A DNA stretch of 64,000 bases from Achromobacter sp. RTa (GCF_000757485.1 NZ_JPYO01000042.1:796830-860829), one strand, 5' to 3'. Shown: positions 7,873-16,849, numbered from the stretch's first letter. Made by a program: numbers and translations. Notes: generated by a model from the sequence alone, not told the origin.

Positions 7873-9438
7873 TCAGGTAATGACGCTGATCTGCCAGGGA
7901 ACGAATTCTTGCTGTCCGTAGCCGTGAAGCTCGCTGCGCGACTGCTTGCCGGAGGCGGTTTCGAGCAAGCGCCGGAACAACACTTCGCCAAGTTCGGCAA
8001 TGCTGCGCGAGCCGTCCAGCACGCCACCGCAGTCCAGGTCCATATCGTCGGCCTGCCGCTGCCAGAGCGCGGTGTTGGTGGCCAGTTTGAACGAGGGCGC
8101 GGGTGCGCAGCCGTAGGCCGAGCCGCGGCCGGTGGTGAAGCAGATGAGATTCGCGCCGCCTGCCACCTGGCCGGTGGCCGACACGGGGTCATAGCCAGGC
8201 GTGTCCATGAAGACCAGGCCGCGCGCCCGCACCGGCTCGGCATATTGGTACACCTCCATCAGGTTGGTGGAGCCTGCCTTGGCGATGCCGCCCAGGGACT
8301 TCTCCAGCACCGTGGTGAGGCCGCCCGCCTTGTTGCCGGACGAGGGGTTGTTGTCCATCGAGGCGCCGTTGCGGGCGCAGTATTCCTCCCACCAGCGAAT
8401 GCGCTCGACCAGCTTGCGGCCGATATCGGGAGTTTGTGCGCGCCGGGTCAGCAGATGCTCGGCGCCGTAGATTTCCGGCGTTTCCGACAGGATGGCGGTG
8501 CCGCCGTGCCGCACAAGCAGGTCCACGGCCGCGCCCAGCACCGGGTTCGCCGAAATGCCGGAGTAGCCGTCCGAGCCGCCGCATTGCAGGCCGATGCGCA
8601 GGTGGCTGGCGGCTACGGATTGCCGCGAGACGGCGTTGGCCTGAGGCAGCATCTCGCGGATGAGTTCGATGCCGCGGGCGATCGTGCGCGTGGTGCCTCC
8701 GGTGTCTTGGATGGTGAAGGTATGCAGGTTGGGGCCGTCGCTCAATCCCTGGGTGGCGAGCAGGCCGGGGATCTGGTTGGTCTCGCAGCCCAGGCCGATG
8801 ATGAGCAGGCTGGCGAAATTGGGATGGGTTGCGTATCCGCCCAGGGTACGCTGAAGCATCTTCAGGCCGTCGCCTGCGGCGTCCATGGCGCAGCCGCTGT
8901 GGTGCGTGAGGGCCACGACGCCGTCGACGTTGGGGTAGTCGGCCAGCGCTTGCGGATGAATGTCGCGGCGGAAATGGTCGGCGATGGCGCGAGCGACCGT
9001 GGCCGAGCAATTGACGCTGGTCAGGATGCCGATGTAGTTGCGTGTGGCGACCCTGCCGTCGGCCCGGACAATACCCTGGAATGTGGCGGGCTCGGCGGCC
9101 ATGACAGTGGGACGGGCGTCGGCGCCATGGGCGTAGTCGCGCGCAAAATCTCCGATGGACAGGTTGTGCGTATGCACGTGCTGTCCGGGGCGGATAGGCT
9201 GGGTGGCGAAGCCGATGATCTGGCCGTAGCGGCGCACGGCCTCCCCCTGCGCGATGCTGCGGGTCGCCATCTTGTGGCCGGGCGGGATCAGGCCCGCCAC
9301 GGTCAGGCCTTCGCTGGCCACCGGCGTGCCGGCGATCATCTGGTCCAGCACGACGACCACATCGTCTTGCGGGTGCAGCCGGATCACTCGCGCCGTACCT
9401 CTTGATGGCTGCAGGTTTCCCGCATGGTTGCTGAGCAT
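7873..9438 (-). CDS. UxaA-family altronate/galactarate-type dehydratase
   Basis: A 521-aa enzyme of the UxaA/GarD family, which removes water from C5-C6 sugar acids to give 2-keto-3-deoxy acids using a metal centre. The N-terminal SAF-like domain (residues about 15-95, with HPQDDVVVVLD) is joined to the large catalytic domain. Family landmarks are GYVRADGRVATRNY-like (here GIVRADGRVATRNYIG), the L-T-H-H-S-G-C-A segment and GLGCETNQ, the last two supplying cysteine/histidine ligands. The start at 9438 has AAGGAG 7 nt upstream; the open frame extends further but only as overlap with the next gene. It stands between the aldolase-like gene and an amino-acid-type transporter. The exact sugar acid is unknown. 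Confidence 0.9.
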   Translation of the reverse strand: MLSNHAGNLQPSRGTARVIRLHPQDDVVVVLDQMIAGTPVASEGLTVAGLIPPGHKMATRSIAQGEAVRRYGQIIGFATQPIRPGQHVHTHNLSIGDFARDYAHGADARPTVMAAEPATFQGIVRADGRVATRNYIGILTSVNCSATVARAIADHFRRDIHPQALADYPNVDGVVALTHHSGCAMDAAGDGLKMLQRTLGGYATHPNFASLLIIGLGCETNQIPGLLATQGLSDGPNLHTFTIQDTGGTTRTIARGIELIREMLPQANAVSRQSVAASHLRIGLQCGGSDGYSGISANPVLGAAVDLLVRHGGTAILSETPEIYGAEHLLTRRAQTPDIGRKLVERIRWWEEYCARNGASMDNNPSSGNKAGGLTTVLEKSLGGIAKAGSTNLMEVYQYAEPVRARGLVFMDTPGYDPVSATGQVAGGANLICFTTGRGSAYGCAPAPSFKLATNTALWQRQADDMDLDCGGVLDGSRSIAELGEVLFRRLLETASGKQSRSELHGYGQQEFVPWQISVIT

Positions 9439-9455
9439 GGGATTCTCCTTGGCGG

Positions 9456-10253
9456 TCAGCGTTGCATTTCGGCGGGCAAGGGCATGCCGAAGTAACGCTG
9501 GTAGATCTCGTTGAACTTGCCGTTCTTCAGGTTGGTCTCGACCCAGCCGTCGAGCCACTCCTTCAGTTCGGGTTCGTTCTTGCGCAGGCCCACGGCGTAG
9601 GGATACGACTTCGCGATGAACTTGGGCACGATGTCGCGCGCAGGATTGGCTTTCTTGATGGCCGGCAGCACACTTGGCGCGCCAACCAGGAAGTCCTGCT
9701 GGCCGGTGGCGACCGCGGTGTTCGTCGTGGCGTCATCCTCGTAGCGGACGATCTGCGCACCGGGGATGTCTTTCAGGCCCCGGGTGAGTTCCTGGTCGCT
9801 GGTGGTTCCGCGCGTGACAGCGATCGTCTTGCCGGCAAGATCGTTGAAGCTGGCGACCGAGGCCGAACCGGGCCCGGCGACAAGTACCGGAACCACCCCA
9901 TACGGCGCGGAGTACGCAACGACCTTCTTGCGCTCCTCGGTAATGGAGAAGGAGGCCAGCACCACGTCCACCTTGCGGCTCAGCAGGAACGGGACGCGGT
10001 TGGGACCGTTGACCGGAACGATCTCCAGCGCGACGCCCAGGTCCTTGGCGAGCAATTGGGCCGCCTCGACGTCGGAGCCCGTCTGGCGCGCTTGCCCATC
10101 CAGCATGCCGTATGGCGGCGCGCTGATGTCGACGGCCACGATGATCTTGTTGCGCTGTTTGATCGCTTCCAGGGTATTGGACCGGGCGGCGAAAGGCGCA
10201 GCCAGCAGGAGAGACGCCGCAAAAGCGGCGAGGAAACGGGGCAAGGCTTTCAT
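9456..10253 (-). CDS. Amino-acid-type ABC transporter substrate-binding protein
   Basis: A 265-aa periplasmic binding protein of the polar amino acid family (SBP_bac_3). It has a signal peptide (MKALPRFLAAFAAS to about residue 25) and the characteristic IIVAVDISAPPYGMLD opening, then GSDVEAAQLLAKDLGV, and the KVDVVLASFSITEERKK hinge segment. The start at 10253 was chosen because it begins the signal peptide; the frame runs 38 codons further upstream without sense. It belongs to one operon with the ATPase and two permeases. Because the next genes are sugar-acid enzymes, the ligand may be a hydroxylated acid rather than a standard amino acid (inference). Confidence 0.9.
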   Translation of the reverse strand: MKALPRFLAAFAASLLLAAPFAARSNTLEAIKQRNKIIVAVDISAPPYGMLDGQARQTGSDVEAAQLLAKDLGVALEIVPVNGPNRVPFLLSRKVDVVLASFSITEERKKVVAYSAPYGVVPVLVAGPGSASVASFNDLAGKTIAVTRGTTSDQELTRGLKDIPGAQIVRYEDDATTNTAVATGQQDFLVGAPSVLPAIKKANPARDIVPKFIAKSYPYAVGLRKNEPELKEWLDGWVETNLKNGKFNEIYQRYFGMPLPAEMQR

Positions 10254-10315
10254 AGGGAGTCTCCCAAGAGTTTTTTGGTGGTGCAATGAGTGGTCCGCGG
10301 CCCGCTTCAGGGCGG

Positions 10316-11044
10316 CTACAGGCCGTTGGCGACGAACTGCTGCAATTCGGCGGTACGCGGTTGGCACAGCATCTGGCCATCGCCCTCCTCCCAGACGACG
10401 CCCTGGTGCATGAACAGGATCTGATTGGCGACCGACTTGGCGAAGGCCATTTCATGAGTGACTAGGACCATGGTCATGCCGTCGCTGGCCAGGTCTTCGA
10501 TAACGCGCAGCACCTCGCCGGTCAGCTCCGGATCCAGCGCCGACGTGACTTCATCGAACAGCATCAGCTTCGGTTGCATCGCCAGCGACCGGGCAATGGC
10601 AACGCGTTGCTGCTGTCCGCCGGAAAGCTGCTCCGGGTAGTAATGGGCGCGGTCCTGCAGCCCGACCTTGCCCAGCATCTGCATGGCCAGAGCCTCGGCC
10701 TCGGACGCCGCGATTCCCTTGACCTTGCGCGGCGCAAGCGTGATGTTCTGCAGCACCGTCAGATGAGGGAACAGGTTGTAGGCCTGGAAGACGATACCCA
10801 CCTCCTGGCGCAGCGCCAGCAGGTCGACATTACCCCGCTCCAGGGACCGGCCACAGACCTGCAACTGGCCGCCCTGGATCTCCTCCAGCCCGTTGATGCA
10901 GCGCAATGCCGTGGTCTTGCCCGAGCCGCTGCGGCCGATCAGGGCGACCACCTGCCCACGCCCGACCGAGAAGCTGACGCCCTTCAGCACCTGCACATCG
11001 CCGAAGGACTTGTTGACCTGCTTGAAGCAAATGATCTCGTCCAT
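10316..11044 (-). CDS. Amino-acid-type ABC transporter ATP-binding protein
   Basis: A 242-aa ATPase of the GlnQ/HisP type that energises uptake across the inner membrane. All motifs are present: Walker [10 protein letters not shown] (about 37-45), signature LSGGQQQR, Walker [15 protein letters not shown] and the switch histidine in VLVTHEM. The Walker B aspartate is followed by glutamate (DE), as in active ATPases. It lies between the two permeases and the binding protein, giving a complete four-gene transporter. Confidence 0.93.
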   Translation of the reverse strand: MDEIICFKQVNKSFGDVQVLKGVSFSVGRGQVVALIGRSGSGKTTALRCINGLEEIQGGQLQVCGRSLERGNVDLLALRQEVGIVFQAYNLFPHLTVLQNITLAPRKVKGIAASEAEALAMQMLGKVGLQDRAHYYPEQLSGGQQQRVAIARSLAMQPKLMLFDEVTSALDPELTGEVLRVIEDLASDGMTMVLVTHEMAFAKSVANQILFMHQGVVWEEGDGQMLCQPRTAELQQFVANGL

Positions 11045-11081
11045 GAGACCGGTCTCCTCTGTTTGTTTTTTTGATGTGCGC

Positions 11082-11726
11082 CTATGCGCGCTTCAGGCGC
11101 TTTTCCAATCGGTACGACAGCACCGACAGGGGGTAGCAGATGGCGAAATAGAGAACGGCCGCGATGCTGAACACCGCGAAGGGTTCGAACGTCGAGTTGT
11201 TCACCACCCGTGCCGAATAGGTCAGGTCGAAGAAACCGATGACCACTGCATACGAGGAGTTCTTGACGATCTGCACCAGGAAGCCGACCGTGGGCGCGAC
11301 GGCGATTCGCGCGGCCTGGGGCAGCACGACGTACCACACGCGCTGGAGCGGGCGCAGCGCCAGGCATTCGGCCGCTTCCCATTGGGTCTTCGAGACCGCC
11401 TGGATACAAGCCTTCCAGATTTCCGCGAGAAACGCGGCGGAATACGCGGTCATCGCCAGCCCGGCAGCCACCAAGCTCGGCAAGTCGTATCCAGCGATGC
11501 TGATGCCGAAGTAGCAAAGGAACATCAGCACGGGCAACGGAATGCCCTGCACCAGTTGGATAAGGCCGCCCGTCATCACCCTCAGCAGGCGCCCGCCACG
11601 GCTGCGGGCAAGCGCCAGTGGCAGGCCCACCACCGCCCCGCCCAGAAAGCCCATGGACGAAAGCAGCAAAGTCCAGCCAGCGCCCCGCAGGATGAACTGC
11701 AGTTGTTCGAGGGAAATGCCGAGCAT
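11082..11726 (-). CDS. Amino-acid-type ABC transporter permease (second subunit)
   Basis: A 214-aa inner-membrane permease of the HisMQ/GlnP family. Hydrophobic segments are seen from about residue 10, and the EAA cytoplasmic loop (EAAECLALRPLQRVWYVVLPQA) couples to the ATPase. The start at 11726 has AAGGAG upstream; the frame continues in the same register through the neighbouring permease gene, but that part is meaningless. It sits 32 nt downstream of the other permease, and the two probably form a heterodimer. Confidence 0.9.
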   Translation of the reverse strand: MLGISLEQLQFILRGAGWTLLLSSMGFLGGAVVGLPLALARSRGGRLLRVMTGGLIQLVQGIPLPVLMFLCYFGISIAGYDLPSLVAAGLAMTAYSAAFLAEIWKACIQAVSKTQWEAAECLALRPLQRVWYVVLPQAARIAVAPTVGFLVQIVKNSSYAVVIGFFDLTYSARVVNNSTFEPFAVFSIAAVLYFAICYPLSVLSYRLEKRLKRA

Positions 11727-11758
11727 CGCCTGCTCCTTGGAGGGAGAAAGAGGAGGAT

Positions 11759-12442
11759 TTACAGAGAGGTGCCGAGACGGCGGCGACGGCTGAAAGCCAG
11801 TTGCGCCAGGCCAGCCATCAGCAGGCGCAGCAACCAGGACATGACCAGGTAGACCGCGGCGACCACCAGGTAGATCTCGAAACCGCGAAAGGTCTCCGAC
11901 TGGACGCCGTAACCGGCGGAGGTCAGTTCCTCTACGGATATCTGCGACATGATCGAGGTCGCCAGCATCATCAGCACGAATTGGCTGGCGAGCGCCGGGT
12001 ACATGCGTTCCACGGCCTGCGGCAGGATCACCAGGCGCAGGACTTTCCAGCGGCTCATTCCCAGACAGGATGCCGCCTCGATCTGGCCGCGGGGGATTGA
12101 TTCGATGCCGGCGCGCATGATCTCGGTCGTATAGGCCGAAACGTTGATCGTCAGCGCGATTACCGCGGCCGCGATCGCCGGCACGCGAATCTGCAAGGAC
12201 GCCAGACCGAAGAACAGCCAGAACGCCTGGATCACCAGGGGCGTATTGCGGATCACATCCACATATGCGGTGACGGCCCGCCGCGCCCAGTTCGGGCCGT
12301 GCGTGCGCAGCACCGCCAGAATGGCGCCAAGCGCAAACCCCAGGACGATGGTGGCGAGGGACATGCGCACCGTAGACCAGGCCCCGGCGAGCAGTACATC
12401 CCAGTGCGTAGGCAGGAAGCTGAAATCGAAGTCGTAGGCCAT
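11759..12442 (-). CDS. Amino-acid-type ABC transporter permease (first subunit)
   Basis: A 227-aa permease of the HisMQ family with about five membrane segments and an EAA loop (EAASCLGMSRWKVLRLVILPQA). It is the first gene of the leftward operon that runs through the second permease, the ATPase, the binding protein, UxaA and the aldolase. The start at 12442 (MAYDFDF) is preferred to a TTG at 12505, although neither has a strong ribosome site. It is divergent from the GntR-type regulator, which is therefore the likely controller. Confidence 0.88.
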   Translation of the reverse strand: MAYDFDFSFLPTHWDVLLAGAWSTVRMSLATIVLGFALGAILAVLRTHGPNWARRAVTAYVDVIRNTPLVIQAFWLFFGLASLQIRVPAIAAAVIALTINVSAYTTEIMRAGIESIPRGQIEAASCLGMSRWKVLRLVILPQAVERMYPALASQFVLMMLATSIMSQISVEELTSAGYGVQSETFRGFEIYLVVAAVYLVMSWLLRLLMAGLAQLAFSRRRRLGTSL

Positions 12443-12517
12443 GGTGTCGTGACGAAAGGGAATTGCGGCTGTCTCGCGTAAATGAACAATGCCGACAAAA
12501 ACCAAAGTAAACGAACT

Positions 12518-12527
12518 TTGCCGGCAA
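12518..12527. promoter_or_regulatory. Palindrome between permease operon and GntR gene
   Basis: TTGCCGGCAA is a perfect 10-bp palindrome in the divergent intergenic region; a related ATGCCGACA lies near 12489. It is a candidate operator for the adjacent GntR-type regulator, judged only from position and symmetry. Confidence 0.35.
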
Positions 12528-12611
12528 CAGCCATTCGCGTTTTCCCTAGCGTCGAACCTGACGGGGACGGACTACCGTACGATGTGAGCAGATACACAAT
12601 CGTTCGCCACC

Positions 12612-13637
12612 GTGAAGCAGAATCCGACCGCCGCCTCTCTTGAAACGTCCCCTCCCGGGGCCAATTCCCGGACTCCTCTCTATGCCCGAGTCGCAGACCT
12701 GCTGCGCGCCGCCTTGGCCACGGGCACGCTTCCGCAAGGCATCGTCCTGCTTGAAGGACCGCTGGCCGAGCTGCTGGGCGTGACGCGCAGTCCTGTACGC
12801 CAGGCGCTGCGCGAACTGGAAGCGGAGGGGCTGGCGAGGCGCTTTGACGGTCGGGGTCTTCTCGCGGGTGGCGACGCCGATAGCAACTCCCCGGTTCGTC
12901 TCCCCTTGTCCGCCGACATGCTGGGCCTGGAAGCCGCTTCGGAACCGGTGCGCAAGCCGCAAGGCTGGGAGAACATCTATCACGCCGTCGAGCATGACGT
13001 CGTGCATCTGTCGGTATTCGGTTCCTATCGACTCAACGAGGTCGAACTGGCGCGGCACTTTGGGGCAGGCCGAACCGCCGCGCGCGACGTGCTGCTACGG
13101 CTGGAGGGCCTGGGGCTGGTAGGCAAGGACGACCGGCAGCGCTGGACCGTGACCCCGCTGGACGAACGCCGCATCCGCAATCTCTATGAGCTGCGCTGGC
13201 TGCTGGAGCCCGCAGCGCTGGCGGGCGCCGCCCGCAAGATTCTGCCCAAGGAGCTTGCCGGCATGGCGGAACGGCTGCGCAAAGCCAAGTCCCGGTATCC
13301 CAGGCTCACGCGCGCAGCGCTGGACGGCATGGAGCACGACCTCCACGTCGAACTGCTAAGCCACTGCCCCAACGACAGCATTCTCGAAAGCCTGCAGCGA
13401 ACCCGCTGCATTCTCACGCTCAGCAAGCACGTGCTGGGCGCGGCGGCGCCCATGCCGAATCTCGATCCGTTCATGCAGGAACACCTGGAAATCATCGAGG
13501 CGCTGGAACAGGGAAGCCTGACGCAAGCGCAAGAGGCGCTGAGGCTCCACCTGGAAGCGTCGTGCGAGAAGGTGGTCGAGCGGGTTGGCCTGGTACAGCA
13601 ACGGGTGCCGCCGCCGCGGCTGTCGTACGTCAGCTAA
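12612..13637 (+). CDS. GntR/FCD regulator with two winged-helix domains
   Basis: A 341-aa transcription factor. Residues about 22-85 form a GntR winged helix (LYARVADLLRAALATGTL, then ELLGVTRSPVRQALRELEAEGL). A second winged helix of the same plan follows at about 115-180 (IYHAVEHDVVHLSVFGSYRL, then ARHFGAGRTAARDVLLRLEGLGLV). The rest is an FCD-type helical ligand domain with RNLYELRWLLEP and acidic/histidine positions. Normal GntR/FCD proteins are about 220-250 aa with one winged helix, so the DNA-binding part is duplicated. The GTG start at 12612 lacks a clear ribosome site. It is divergent from the dehydratase/ABC operon and probably controls it in response to a sugar-acid metabolite. Confidence 0.88.
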   Translation: MKQNPTAASLETSPPGANSRTPLYARVADLLRAALATGTLPQGIVLLEGPLAELLGVTRSPVRQALRELEAEGLARRFDGRGLLAGGDADSNSPVRLPLSADMLGLEAASEPVRKPQGWENIYHAVEHDVVHLSVFGSYRLNEVELARHFGAGRTAARDVLLRLEGLGLVGKDDRQRWTVTPLDERRIRNLYELRWLLEPAALAGAARKILPKELAGMAERLRKAKSRYPRLTRAALDGMEHDLHVELLSHCPNDSILESLQRTRCILTLSKHVLGAAAPMPNLDPFMQEHLEIIEALEQGSLTQAQEALRLHLEASCEKVVERVGLVQQRVPPPRLSYVS

Positions 13638-13643
13638 TTCGAC

Positions 13644-14162
13644 TCAAGCAACCGACCCATTCAACACCTGCTCATACCGGGCAAGGTCTTCCGCTGAAAA
13701 ACAACAGAAAACCACCTCCTGAACCGGCGAGTCCCTGGACAGGCTTTCGCGAACGCTCTTGACGGCCACCTCTGCCGCCAATTCGATGGGATAGCCATAT
13801 ATCCCGGTGCTGATACTGGGAAACGCAATCGAAGCAACCGCGTTCTCCTCCGCCAACTCCATGCAACTGCGATAGCAACTGGACAGTAACTCCGGCTCTC
13901 CTCTGTCTCCGCCCCTCCATACCGGGCCCACAGTATGGATGACGTATCGAGCAGGAAGCCGGTAGCCCTTGGTCACCTTCGCATCGCCGGTTTTGCAGCC
14001 ACCCAGCCCCCTGCACTCCTGCAACAGCTCGGGGCCTGCGGCGCGATGTATGGCGCCATCGACTCCGCCTCCGCCTAGCAATGAGGAGTTCGCAGCGTTG
14101 ACGATGGCTTCCACCTGAAGCTTCGTAATATCCGAATGGATGGCACGCAGGATAGTGAGCAT
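13644..14162 (-). CDS. Macrodomain ADP-ribose/O-acetyl-ADP-ribose hydrolase
   Basis: A 172-aa protein made of a single macrodomain of the YmdB/MacroD type, which binds ADP-ribose and removes acetyl or ADP-ribosyl groups. Landmarks: D11-I-T (adenine site), [27 protein letters not shown]-like segment (here [19 protein letters not shown]), the [10 protein letters not shown] strand and the distal [10 protein letters not shown] loop. Length and motif order match the family. It converges with the GntR gene with only 6 bases between the stops. No ADP-ribosyltransferase is adjacent, so a housekeeping role is likelier than a toxin-antitoxin role. Confidence 0.92.
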   Translation of the reverse strand: MLTILRAIHSDITKLQVEAIVNAANSSLLGGGGVDGAIHRAAGPELLQECRGLGGCKTGDAKVTKGYRLPARYVIHTVGPVWRGGDRGEPELLSSCYRSCMELAEENAVASIAFPSISTGIYGYPIELAAEVAVKSVRESLSRDSPVQEVVFCCFSAEDLARYEQVLNGSVA

Positions 14163-14272
14163 ATTCTTTCTCCTCGTCGAAGACCGAATAATCTCGCCAA
14201 GCCGCGCAAGGGAACGGCCCCGCGCCAGCGCAGGCTGCGAGAACTGGATTCCATTCGGTATATTATGCGCGG

Positions 14273-14710
14273 ATGATCAAAATCAGACCTTCCCGCCCTG
14301 GCGAAGGCGCGCGCGCCGTTGAAATCTGGCGAGCCGCGGTTGACGCCACCCATGACTTCCTAACCCCGCAAGACCGCCAGGCTATCGACGAGATGGTGTG
14401 CGGCTTCCTGCCCCAGGTGCCGCTCTGGCTTGCCGTGGATGGCAAAGACTATCCCATGGCCTTCATGCTCATCGACAACGGCCACATGCAGGCGCTGTTC
14501 GTCGATCCGGACGGCCGCGGCACCGGAATCGGCGCGGCGCTGGTTCGTCATGGTCTTGCGCTGCATCCCCGGATGACCACCGACGTCAACGAGCAGAATG
14601 CCCAGGCCATCGGTTTCTATGAAAAGATGGGTTTCAAGCGCACGGGACGCTCGCCGCTGGACGATCAAGGCAGGCCCTATCCGCTGATCCATCTCGAATA
14701 CCAAGGCTAG
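14273..14710 (+). CDS. yjaB: YjaB-like GNAT N-acetyltransferase
   Basis: A 145-aa GNAT-fold acetyltransferase that resembles E. coli YjaB over its whole length. The shared landmarks are VDATHDFLT near residue 25, [14 protein letters not shown], the acetyl-CoA loop [15 protein letters not shown] and the C-terminal [16 protein letters not shown]. The acceptor substrate is not known. It is divergent from the macrodomain gene, with 110 bases between the two starts. Confidence 0.9.
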   Translation: MIKIRPSRPGEGARAVEIWRAAVDATHDFLTPQDRQAIDEMVCGFLPQVPLWLAVDGKDYPMAFMLIDNGHMQALFVDPDGRGTGIGAALVRHGLALHPRMTTDVNEQNAQAIGFYEKMGFKRTGRSPLDDQGRPYPLIHLEYQG

Positions 14711-14791
14711 CCAGCGCAATCCAAGCCACCTCCGGGTGGCTCGTTCATTCGAGTCGCGCCTGGGCGACGGTCCGTTACGCTCCGCGGCGCC

Positions 14792-15580
14792 TCACTCAAC
14801 ATCCCGAGGCAATGCCCTTTCCACCTCCGCGCGCAACTCCCGCGCGACACACGCGGCTTCTTCTCGGCGAGCGGTCCAGTCCTCGTTCCCGCCCTCCAGG
14901 TAGGCCGAGCGCGCCGCTTGCATAAGCCGGGCGGCCGGGGCCGGCATAAGCGCGGCGGCCCACGCGGCGGCTTCGTCCTTGGAGACGATTTCTCCGGTGC
15001 GGGCTGTGCGCCACATGCGGGCCAGGGTCAGCAGCACGTTGCGCTCGTCTCCTTCCAGGGAGGCCATCAGCGCCGGCAGCGCGTCGGCCATGGCGCGAGA
15101 GAGGTCTTGCGCCGGAACGGAGGGAAGAAGGCGCTGCGGGTCGGGGCCGAATAAAGACAACGCCTGTTGCCGCGCCTGCGCCAGCACGATGGTCAATTCC
15201 GGATCGGCGACGGGCAAGGGGACGCCGCCCGCTTCGAACTCGGCGCGCAGCCATTCGCCAAAAAGGAATTCGCTGCGCGCGGGGTAAGGCAAGGGGTCGA
15301 GATCCCGCAGGCAGAAGACCATGACTTCCAGCGGCCTCAGCGCGCCGGAACGCGCGGGATAGGCGGATATCGTCATCAGTTCGCGGACCAGCGGGCCGCG
15401 GGCGGTGCGGGCGAGCGGCCTGTCGACGATGGCCAGCACGTCCACATCGCTTTGCGGCCGCAAGCCGCCGCTCAGGGCGGAACCGTGCAGGTAGCAGGCG
15501 ACGAGCGTATCGCCCAAATGATGCTGCATGATGGCCAGCGCCTGGCCGGCCTGGATGGGGATTGGGGGTACGGGGTTCAT
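14792..15580 (-). CDS. AadA-like aminoglycoside adenylyltransferase
   Basis: A 262-aa nucleotidyltransferase that matches the AadA streptomycin/spectinomycin 3''(9)-adenylyltransferases in length and layout. It has the nucleotidyltransferase motif LHGSALSGGLRPQSDVDVL (acidic pair D45/D47), the LEVMVF strand with the catalytic-base glutamate at 85, FGEW (W110), and the C-terminal helical domain with EGDERNVLLTLARMW (about 176-190). These are the positions that distinguish AadA from other nucleotidyltransferases. It lies in ordinary chromosome with normal base composition and no integron, attC or transposase nearby, so it looks intrinsic rather than acquired. Whether it confers resistance cannot be seen from sequence. 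Confidence 0.88.
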   Translation of the reverse strand: MNPVPPIPIQAGQALAIMQHHLGDTLVACYLHGSALSGGLRPQSDVDVLAIVDRPLARTARGPLVRELMTISAYPARSGALRPLEVMVFCLRDLDPLPYPARSEFLFGEWLRAEFEAGGVPLPVADPELTIVLAQARQQALSLFGPDPQRLLPSVPAQDLSRAMADALPALMASLEGDERNVLLTLARMWRTARTGEIVSKDEAAAWAAALMPAPAARLMQAARSAYLEGGNEDWTARREEAACVARELRAEVERALPRDVE

Positions 15581-15686
15581 CGGCCCATGGTAGCCGCTCG
15601 CTGCATGCCTGCCGTTAGAATCTGATCACGATGCAGCCGGTTCCCATCCTCGAACGCTGCAGCGCGTTTCTGACACAGGAGGCCCA

Positions 15687-16313
15687 ATGGCGATCAAGGC
15701 CGTGGCGTTTGACGTATTCGGGACATTGGTCCGCATCGAGCGGCCGGCTCGCCCTTTCCGGAAGCTGGTCCGGCTGCTGAGCCAGGCGGGCCGACCCCGG
15801 CAAAGCGACGACGGCGCGCGGGCGATGAGCAGCCCCCTCGACCTGAGGCAGGCGGCCCGCCTGTTCGGAGGCATGGTCGGCGAGAACGAGCTGCGCGCGC
15901 TGGAAGCGGACCTGCGCGATGAAATCCAGTCCATCAAGCTCTTCGAGGACGCCGCGCCCACCCTGGCCGCTTTGAAAGACAAGGGCATCAAGGTTGCGCT
16001 CTGCTCCAACCTGGCCGCGCCCTACGGGCCGCCCGTGCTGACGTTGCTGCCCGTGCAGCCGGAGTTCTGCGCGTGGTCGTATGAAGCCGGGGCGGTGAAA
16101 CCGCAGCCGGCGATCTATCAATATTTGTGCGATGGCCTGGCCTGCCAACCCCATGAGGTCCTTATGGTTGGCGACACGCCGGACGCCGACATGGCCGGTC
16201 CGCGGGAGTTCGGCATGCATGGCTATCACCTCGACCGGCGCGCGACGCAGGCGCAGGGCAATGGGTCGCTGCAATCGCTGGGCGAGGTCCTGCGCCTGGT
16301 CGAGCGGCTTTGA
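15687..16313 (+). CDS. HAD-superfamily hydrolase
   Basis: A 208-aa hydrolase of the haloacid dehalogenase superfamily. Motif I is FDVFGTLV (nucleophile aspartate at 9; the second aspartate is replaced by F-G-T as in 2-haloacid dehalogenase-like proteins). Motif II is ALCSNL, the motif III lysine lies in AVKPQPAIY, and motif IV is MVGDTPDADM. The ATG is preceded by AGGAGG. Substrate unknown; probably a small phosphate ester. The stop overlaps the TTG start of the next gene. Confidence 0.88.
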   Translation: MAIKAVAFDVFGTLVRIERPARPFRKLVRLLSQAGRPRQSDDGARAMSSPLDLRQAARLFGGMVGENELRALEADLRDEIQSIKLFEDAAPTLAALKDKGIKVALCSNLAAPYGPPVLTLLPVQPEFCAWSYEAGAVKPQPAIYQYLCDGLACQPHEVLMVGDTPDADMAGPREFGMHGYHLDRRATQAQGNGSLQSLGEVLRLVERL

Positions 16314-16735
16314 GCAGGCTTCAAGCGGTGCGGAAAACGCCCTCGCGGGGCGCGGGGCGGCGGCATCGCGGGCTGATCTGGCTGGTGCCTGCGTTCATCG
16401 CCCTATATGCGTTGACGGCCATGCTGTGGCGGGTGCCGATCGCCGTGGGCTTGGGCTATCTGGCGCTGAGCGTGCTGACCTTTGCGGTCTACGCCGCCGA
16501 CAAAGCCGCGGCCCGGGCCGATCGGTGGAGGATTTCCGAGAAGACCCTGCATCTGCTAGCGCTGGCCGGAGGCTGGCCCGGCGCCTTGATCGCCCAGGAA
16601 TGGCTGAGGCACAAGTCCGTCAAGCCGGTTTTCCGGGCGGTGTTCTGGGCGACGGTTGGCGCGAACGTGACGGCGTTCCTGATACTGGGCTCGCCTTATG
16701 GCAGGCCGCTGCTGGCGGCGCTGCTGCCGGTCTGA
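16310..16735 (+). CDS. DUF1294 small membrane protein
   Basis: A 141-aa inner-membrane protein with a basic N-terminus and about four hydrophobic segments. The DUF1294 pattern is clear: Y-A-A-D-K-A-A-A near residue 63, W-R-I-S-E-K-T-L, GGWPGALIAQE and R-H-K-S-V-K. The function of the family is unknown. The start is uncertain: TTG at 16310 overlaps the HAD stop (TTGA), and a GTG lies at 16327. Confidence 0.8.
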   Translation: MSRLQAVRKTPSRGAGRRHRGLIWLVPAFIALYALTAMLWRVPIAVGLGYLALSVLTFAVYAADKAAARADRWRISEKTLHLLALAGGWPGALIAQEWLRHKSVKPVFRAVFWATVGANVTAFLILGSPYGRPLLAALLPV

Positions 16736-16849
16736 AGCGCCCGGAAGCGCGAAGCGCCGGACGGCCTTTGCGCCGACGCCGCGCTTCGACGAGGCGGCCT
16801 TAGCCAACAGATCGAAGGCCGCCTGACGGAAGGGCTTTCCCCCTTCCCT

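Noticed and set aside
7858-9405. 515-codon open frame opposite the UxaA-like gene
   Set aside because: No family resemblance; antisense shadow of a high-GC gene.
11727-12527. Apparent fusion of a long N-terminal part to the second ABC permease
   Set aside because: The upstream part is the first permease gene read out of frame; the true start has its own AAGGAG site.
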